From assembly GCA_003024985.2 (NCBI GenBank), contig PXIH01S0000218.1: DNA of 10,399 bases. One strand, written 5' to 3'. Under the pieces are notes generated by a model that saw only the letters and a program-made list of their open reading frames with translations, was not told the origin of the DNA and did no database searches. This document shows positions 7,372-10,399 of this stretch, in pieces (positions within the stretch are counted from its first letter, which is position 1; every line of letters starts with the position of its first letter). Position numbers and translations under genes: made by a program. The stretch comes from Euperipatoides rowelli (taxonomy: Eukaryota > Onychophora > Udeonychophora > Euonychophora > Peripatopsidae).

Positions 7372-7404
7372 TCAGTCTAGGTACAAAAAGCTTGGGAACC
7401 CCTG
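7372..7404. mobile_element. Solitary hAT-type terminus
   Basis: The reverse complement of the end begins CAGGGGTTCCCAAGCTTTTT, a typical animal hAT terminus. The following CTATAATC (7405-7412) would be an acceptable nnnTAnnn target. No matching inverted end or second CTATAATC was found within the preceding kilobase, so the copy is probably truncated, or its other end has decayed. Confidence 0.55.
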
Positions 7405-7412
7405 CTATAATC

Positions 7413-8168
7413 GAACAAAATATCATAAAAATAATGAATAAATTAGGTTATTACTAACATATTAATGGGTTCCTCGTTACATAAGTTAAACTACTTATTT
7501 AGTTTCAGAAAAAAAAGCAAGTACGACTAGTCATTTCTTTCATCTACGTCTAAGGAAAATAGATTTATTTATGTGCATATTGTTTTTTATTTTGTAAATT
7601 ATCATTTCTAAGTAGAAATTTGAATTTTATTTTGGCTAAATAATAAATGAAAAATTGTTTTCGGCAAATAAATATGCTAGATTTATGTTTAGTAGCCTAA
7701 TAATTAAAAGTGGGGGAACATGCAGAATAACAAAACATCCGGCTTGGTTAACTTAGACTGTATGTTAAAAAAAAAATTGACTAGGCTTACTAGGAAGAGA
7801 AAGTTTAAAATTGGGTAATCTTATTTTAACGCCTTCTATTATCAAATTGTACAGAATAACTTGTATGAATTATGCAGTAACGTTCATTAGCCTAGTTAAA
7901 AAAAACATATAGTAAGTTAGATTATTTTGTAAATTTTTAATACATATAAAACTACGATATGAAAATCAATATGCGAGATATTTAAGTAAAAAAAAATAGG
8001 AAGTCAGAACGGTTTTAATTAGCATCAATCAAGAATATGTAACCTATCATATTTAGCTTTGGTTGTTTACATTTTTTTTTTTTACAACTAGCCGCACCTT
8101 CACCAGAAGTGCTATTCTATGTCACTTGATGATAATATAAATTATAAAACGGACATTAATAATCATTA
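7413..8168. other. AT-rich stretch, nothing recognised
   Basis: Scattered A and T runs are present, with no open frame worth calling on either strand, no terminal repeats and no tandem repeat beyond homopolymers. The word TAGCCTA or its complement recurs here, as it does elsewhere in the window. Confidence 0.4.
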
Positions 8169-8368
8169 TCATAATCTATTACATTTACTAATATTCGCAA
8201 AAAATTTCATCAAGTGTGAATTTTGTATTTTCTCACTGCTCTTGTTCTTCCTATACAGAGGGTTGATAATAAATGGCACAGATTCACTATCTTTGCCAGT
8301 TAAAGGCTCAAAATCATTTGGACTAATTGTATAAATACTTGTACAGAATCGTCATCAAATTCATCCAT
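8169..8368 (-). pseudogene. Frameshifted coding-like fragment, unknown family
   Basis: On the minus strand an ATG at 8368 (context CACAATGG) opens MDEFDDDSVQV. About 11 codons in, the better frame shifts, and from 8333 it reads YTISPNDFEPLTGKDSESV, then IINPLYR, to a TGA at 8169-8171, 55 codons in all. Acidic start and balanced composition look more like protein than the surrounding AT-rich frames. An early D/E-rich stretch is common in transposase N-termini such as piggyBac, but no diagnostic motif is present. A plus-strand open frame at 8119-8334 covers the same bases and is taken to be a shadow. Chance cannot be excluded. Confidence 0.27.
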
Positions 8369-8475
8369 TGTGCTTTTATGGTCCAATTTGTTTTAAAAAA
8401 ATAATTTAAAACATACTTTATTACCAAAATATAAGTGGAACAGTGCTCTACATAGAGCATAATTACTGGCATATA

Positions 8476-8483
8476 CTGTACAA
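8476..8483. repeat. hAT target-site duplication, left
   Basis: CTGTACAA, identical to 8923-8930, with TA at the centre. Confidence 0.9.
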
Positions 8484-8922
8484 CAAGCATGTCAAACTCA
8501 AAACCTGACATGGGCCAAATAAACAAGGTTTAAGTTTATGTGGGCCGCAAAAAAAAAATGAAAGCTTCATAATCAATTTTCATTGAGTACTCCAACTCCC
8601 AATTTGCTTGAATATTTCTATGTTCGTCAGCAATTTTTTGTTTATTTCTACTACCACTTGGCTTTGATAGACATGCTGAATACAAAGGACTGAAATAAAT
8701 GAATAATCGTTAAATTCATTTAAATAAATAGTAATATTTTTTCTTGAACATTAACTTAACAGACACTGACTAATCGCACAAATTAATAAGCGTTTTACGT
8801 AAATGGTGCGATTGTGCGTAAGGTGATGCAATATTAGCATACCGTAATTGGCTGGGCCTGGGCCACACAAATAATTGTTTAGGGCCGCATGCTGCCCACG
8901 GGCCGTGAGTTTGACACCCCTG
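8484..8922. mobile_element. Non-autonomous hAT (Buster-like) element, 439 bp
   Basis: The left end CAAGCATGTCAAACTCA and the reverse complement of the right end CAGGGGTGTCAAACTCA agree at 14 of 17 bases, and GGGCC-rich subterminal blocks follow on both sides (8512-8549 and 8852-8905). A perfect 8-bp duplication, CTGTACAA, flanks the element. The right end keeps the canonical CAGGGGTG start, while the left has drifted to CAAGCATG. The interior is AT-rich without a transposase, so it needs an enzyme from another copy. Minus-strand open frames at 8323-8526 and 8751-9065 run across its edges and are by-products, not genes. Confidence 0.93.
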
Positions 8923-8930
8923 CTGTACAA
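8923..8930. repeat. hAT target-site duplication, right
   Basis: CTGTACAA, exact copy of 8476-8483, directly after the element end ACACCCCTG. Confidence 0.9.
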
Positions 8931-9223
8931 TAACCTAGGGTTTAGAAAATATTTTATAAAAATAATCTTGACCCCCAAAAAATTTGAAACCTTTTTTTTT
9001 ATAATCTCCGACGCAGGATAGTAGCTTAGTATTAATTTTATCTTTAAATAACTTTTTTTATGCATTTTTTAATTATTTTTTTTTACTAATTGTCTTGGAA
9101 AATAAATAAATAATTTTAAAAAAAAATTTCATGTGATCTTTAATAATACAAAATAAATAAAAAATTTCCATAAATGTAAATTTACAGTTAATACTGAATG
9201 TGTATCTCGGTATTCACTTTACT
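8931..9223. other. AT-rich spacer, nothing recognised
   Basis: Long A and T runs are present (for example 8992-9000 and 9070-9084), with no credible frame. It would lie downstream of the small minus-strand gene at 9263-9566. Confidence 0.4.
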
Positions 9224-9229
9224 TTTATT
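9224..9229 (-). terminator. Poly(A) signal for the minus-strand small gene
   Basis: On the minus strand this reads AATAAA, beginning 34 bases after the TAA at 9263-9265. A short TCAGCC/GGCTGA hairpin (9241-9258) lies between stop and signal. AATAAA is frequent in AT-rich DNA, so it supports the gene only through its position. Confidence 0.4.
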
Positions 9230-9262
9230 CAATGAATCTTTCAGCCTTTAACGGCTGACATT

Positions 9263-9566
9263 TTACATTGAGGCTTTTAATTTCATTATTGCTTCTCTAA
9301 TTTCTTTATAATTCTGGATGAGCCACAACCAAACTGTGAATAATGAGTTTTGAAAGAAGATCTTTAATTGTTGTTGAAACTGATCCTGATATTGATTTAA
9401 CTGATTTAGAACCCCTCTTCAAATTAAACATTATATATACAGTATATATTTAGTTCAATAAGACATTTAGTAACATTAAAATCCAGGTCGATATTTCTTC
9501 TTGAGTATCTGAAATTTTTAAATCATTTGAAGAATAAGACAATTCTCGCACTTTGGTTGAGTCCAT
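9263..9566 (-). CDS. Candidate small two-exon gene, 81 residues, unknown
   Basis: Exon 1 runs from ATG at 9566 (context AACAATGG, favourable) to 9475. Exon 2 runs from 9416 to TAA at 9263-9265. The intron (9474-9417, 58 nt) begins GTTACT and ends TTTGAAG. Removing it joins the two frames exactly (phase 2). Exon 1 is acidic and polar, starting MDSTKVRELSYSSNDLKISD. Exon 2 begins GVLNQLNQYQDQFQQQL, a Gln-rich, helix-prone stretch. It continues with an aromatic-hydrophobic run (FTVWLWLI) and a charged helix-like end (NYKEIREAIMKLKASM). That pattern suggests a small helical or coiled-coil protein; a membrane segment is less likely because the hydrophobic run is short. I do not recognise the family. 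The donor is weaker than consensus, and read without splicing, exon 1 stops after 38 codons. It is head-to-head with the gene at 9648. Confidence 0.4.
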
Positions 9567-9647
9567 TGTTAAAATCCTGGATCGGTGAATGCAGCAATAC
9601 TAAAATACATTAATTAACACTCAGAAGGATCAAAATTAAAAAAAAAA
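9567..9647. promoter_or_regulatory. Possible shared divergent promoter
   Basis: 81 bp separate the two candidate start codons, one reading left (9566) and one right (9648). If both genes are real, this interval must hold both 5' leaders, and control elements probably lie here or within the first exons. Visible content is a GC-richer left half (TCCTGGATCGGTGAATGCAG) and an A-run just before the right-hand ATG. No TATA box or initiator was identified. Confidence 0.3.
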
Positions 9648-9883
9648 ATGGTTAGTATAATACAACAAATAGCGGAGACGGAGAAAGAATTACAGGCAGC
9701 CATTAGCGGCAACATCCTGGGTAATAATCCAAACATCTGGGTAATAATCTTCTGATAATCTGGATCATTTACAACATACGGTAATTTCCAAAAGTGGGTA
9801 GAAACGGCACCAGGGGGTACTGGAGGGATCCAGGAGGGGGGGGAGCGTTTTTAGCCTTAGATGCAATTAAAGACGTTGAATAA
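9648..9883 (+). CDS. Candidate micro-gene, two exons, 31-33 residues, unknown
   Basis: Exon 1 (9648-9720) starts at ATG in AAAATGG and reads MVSIIQQIAETEKELQAAIS then GNIL. It is distinctly GC-richer than its flanks and predicts an amphipathic helix. It ends at CTGG|GTAATA. Acceptors at TTTTTAG (9854) or CCTTAG (9860), six bases apart, both keep frame and give an ending of ALDAIKDVE or DAIKDVE before TAA at 9881-9883. An AATAAA overlaps the stop (9879-9884). Without splicing the frame closes at TGA 9753-9755, giving 35 residues. The product may be a micropeptide or only the start of a larger gene using other acceptors beyond the window. I do not recognise it. The divergent partner at 9566 argues for a genuine promoter between them. 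Confidence 0.38.
9711..9749 (+). repeat. Short tandem duplication across a splice donor
   Basis: AACATCCTGGGTAATAATC (9711-9729) is repeated as AACATCTGGGTAATAATC (9732-9749), one base shorter, after a 2-base gap. Each copy contains the proposed exon end and the GTAATA donor, so the site exists twice. Confidence 0.7.
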
Positions 9884-10399
9884 AAATAGGATGCGGTGGA
9901 AGCATAAAGAAAGAAGAAAATTTTGAAAAACGTTTGTAGATGTTTCATCTGTTGTGCAAGATAGTGTTAATAGTGATAACTTTATTTACCAAATAAATAC
10001 ACAAAATACAAGTTAATATAACGATGACAGGTCTAACTCTTTAATTATTTCGTTTTTTTTCAAGAACATTAAATTGATTTATGAAATTTTTACAATTAGG
10101 TGGCCTAATAAATTATTTAAAATCGTAAGGGAATAAACTTATACACCAGGTTCATCCTTCTCATTAGGGTGATTTTTAATGTTATTTGTGATATTTGTTT
10201 GAATATTGTCCTTCAATATCTTAATTTTCTAAGTGTAATGTAAATGTTACTATGGTTTATTTTAAAAAATAATATAATTTCAAGTTTCAAGGTGTCTTAT
10301 TTATAACATCTTTCTTTACTATGATGTAGGACGTAGGTAGAAATATAGATACATAAAAGAATGTTAATTCATCACTGCATCTTTCTGTTTGTTCACTTA
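9884..10399. other. AT-rich stretch, no gene accepted
   Basis: A plus-strand frame from ATG at 9861 to a TAA near 10014 is open apart from one TGA at about 9924-9926. It reads MQLKTLNKNRMRWKHKERRK, then, past the TGA, KTFVDVSSVVQDSVNSDNF. It overlaps the proposed second exon in a different frame and could be an alternative exon or chance. Beyond about 10015 nothing is recognisable. Confidence 0.3.

Noticed and set aside
6895-7404. CAGGGATAATTTTG near 6900 as the partner end of the hAT terminus at 7404
   Set aside because: Only the first five bases match the terminus, and the preceding eight bases (AACAAGAC) do not match CTATAATC.
8119-8334. 71-codon plus-strand open frame
   Set aside because: Hydrophobic and low in complexity; overlaps the better minus-strand coding-like fragment at 8169-8368.
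8323-8526. 67-codon minus-strand open frame
   Set aside because: It crosses the left boundary and target duplication of the hAT element, so it is a composite of flank and transposon.
8751-9065. 104-codon minus-strand open frame, the longest in the window
   Set aside because: It begins in AT-rich flank and reads through the right end of the hAT element; no domain was recognised, and its length is explained by the GC-rich terminus.
1-10399. CRISPR arrays, tRNA or rRNA genes, bacterial operons
   Set aside because: No regularly spaced direct repeats, cloverleaf-compatible segments, ribosomal RNA signatures or runs of adjacent long frames were seen on either strand.

Overview
The window reads as nuclear DNA of an animal, most likely an arthropod; that placement is a judgement from sequence texture and is not proven. 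It is strongly AT-rich. It has no bacterial operon structure and no long open reading frames. It is crowded with decayed transposable elements, and short candidate exons show GT..AG splice signals. Most of what can be supported firmly is mobile DNA. The host-gene calls are short and moderate to low in confidence.

Layout. 1-840: a near-perfect foldback with arms of about 220 bp (106-574), then a retroelement-like patch (614-770), bracketed by a near-identical direct repeat (4-21 and 844-862). 874-1535: a non-autonomous hAT element with a CTCTAGAT-type target duplication, carrying a second, TA-flanked palindromic element nested inside (1051-1208). 1544-2772: AT-rich DNA with a possible CCAAT box and a weak 51-codon open frame. 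2773-3386: an E2F-like site, a candidate first coding exon ending in a consensus splice donor, and a phase-matched but stop-interrupted second exon. 3387-4320: no recognisable gene. 4321-5406: a 5'-truncated non-LTR retrotransposon copy on the plus strand. It carries the YADD reverse transcriptase motif, four frame changes, a 3' stem-loop and an (AATA)n tail. 5465-5729: a probable small terminal-repeat element. 5740-6870: a ~1.1 kb element with ~110 bp inverted termini, containing a patch related to 614-770. 7372-7404: a solitary hAT terminus. 8169-8368: a frameshifted coding-like fragment on the minus strand. 8484-8922: an intact non-autonomous hAT element with a perfect 8-bp target duplication.

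9224-9883 holds the most interesting candidate: two very small genes in head-to-head arrangement, with start codons about 80 bp apart. The minus-strand gene would encode 81 residues from two exons joined by a 58-nt intron, with a poly(A) signal 34 bases after the stop. The plus-strand gene would encode about 31-33 residues from two exons. Neither protein was recognised, and no joint function can be inferred beyond possible sharing of a promoter.

Chance open frames of about 50 codons are expected by the dozen in 10 kb of DNA this AT-rich, so frame length alone was not treated as evidence.
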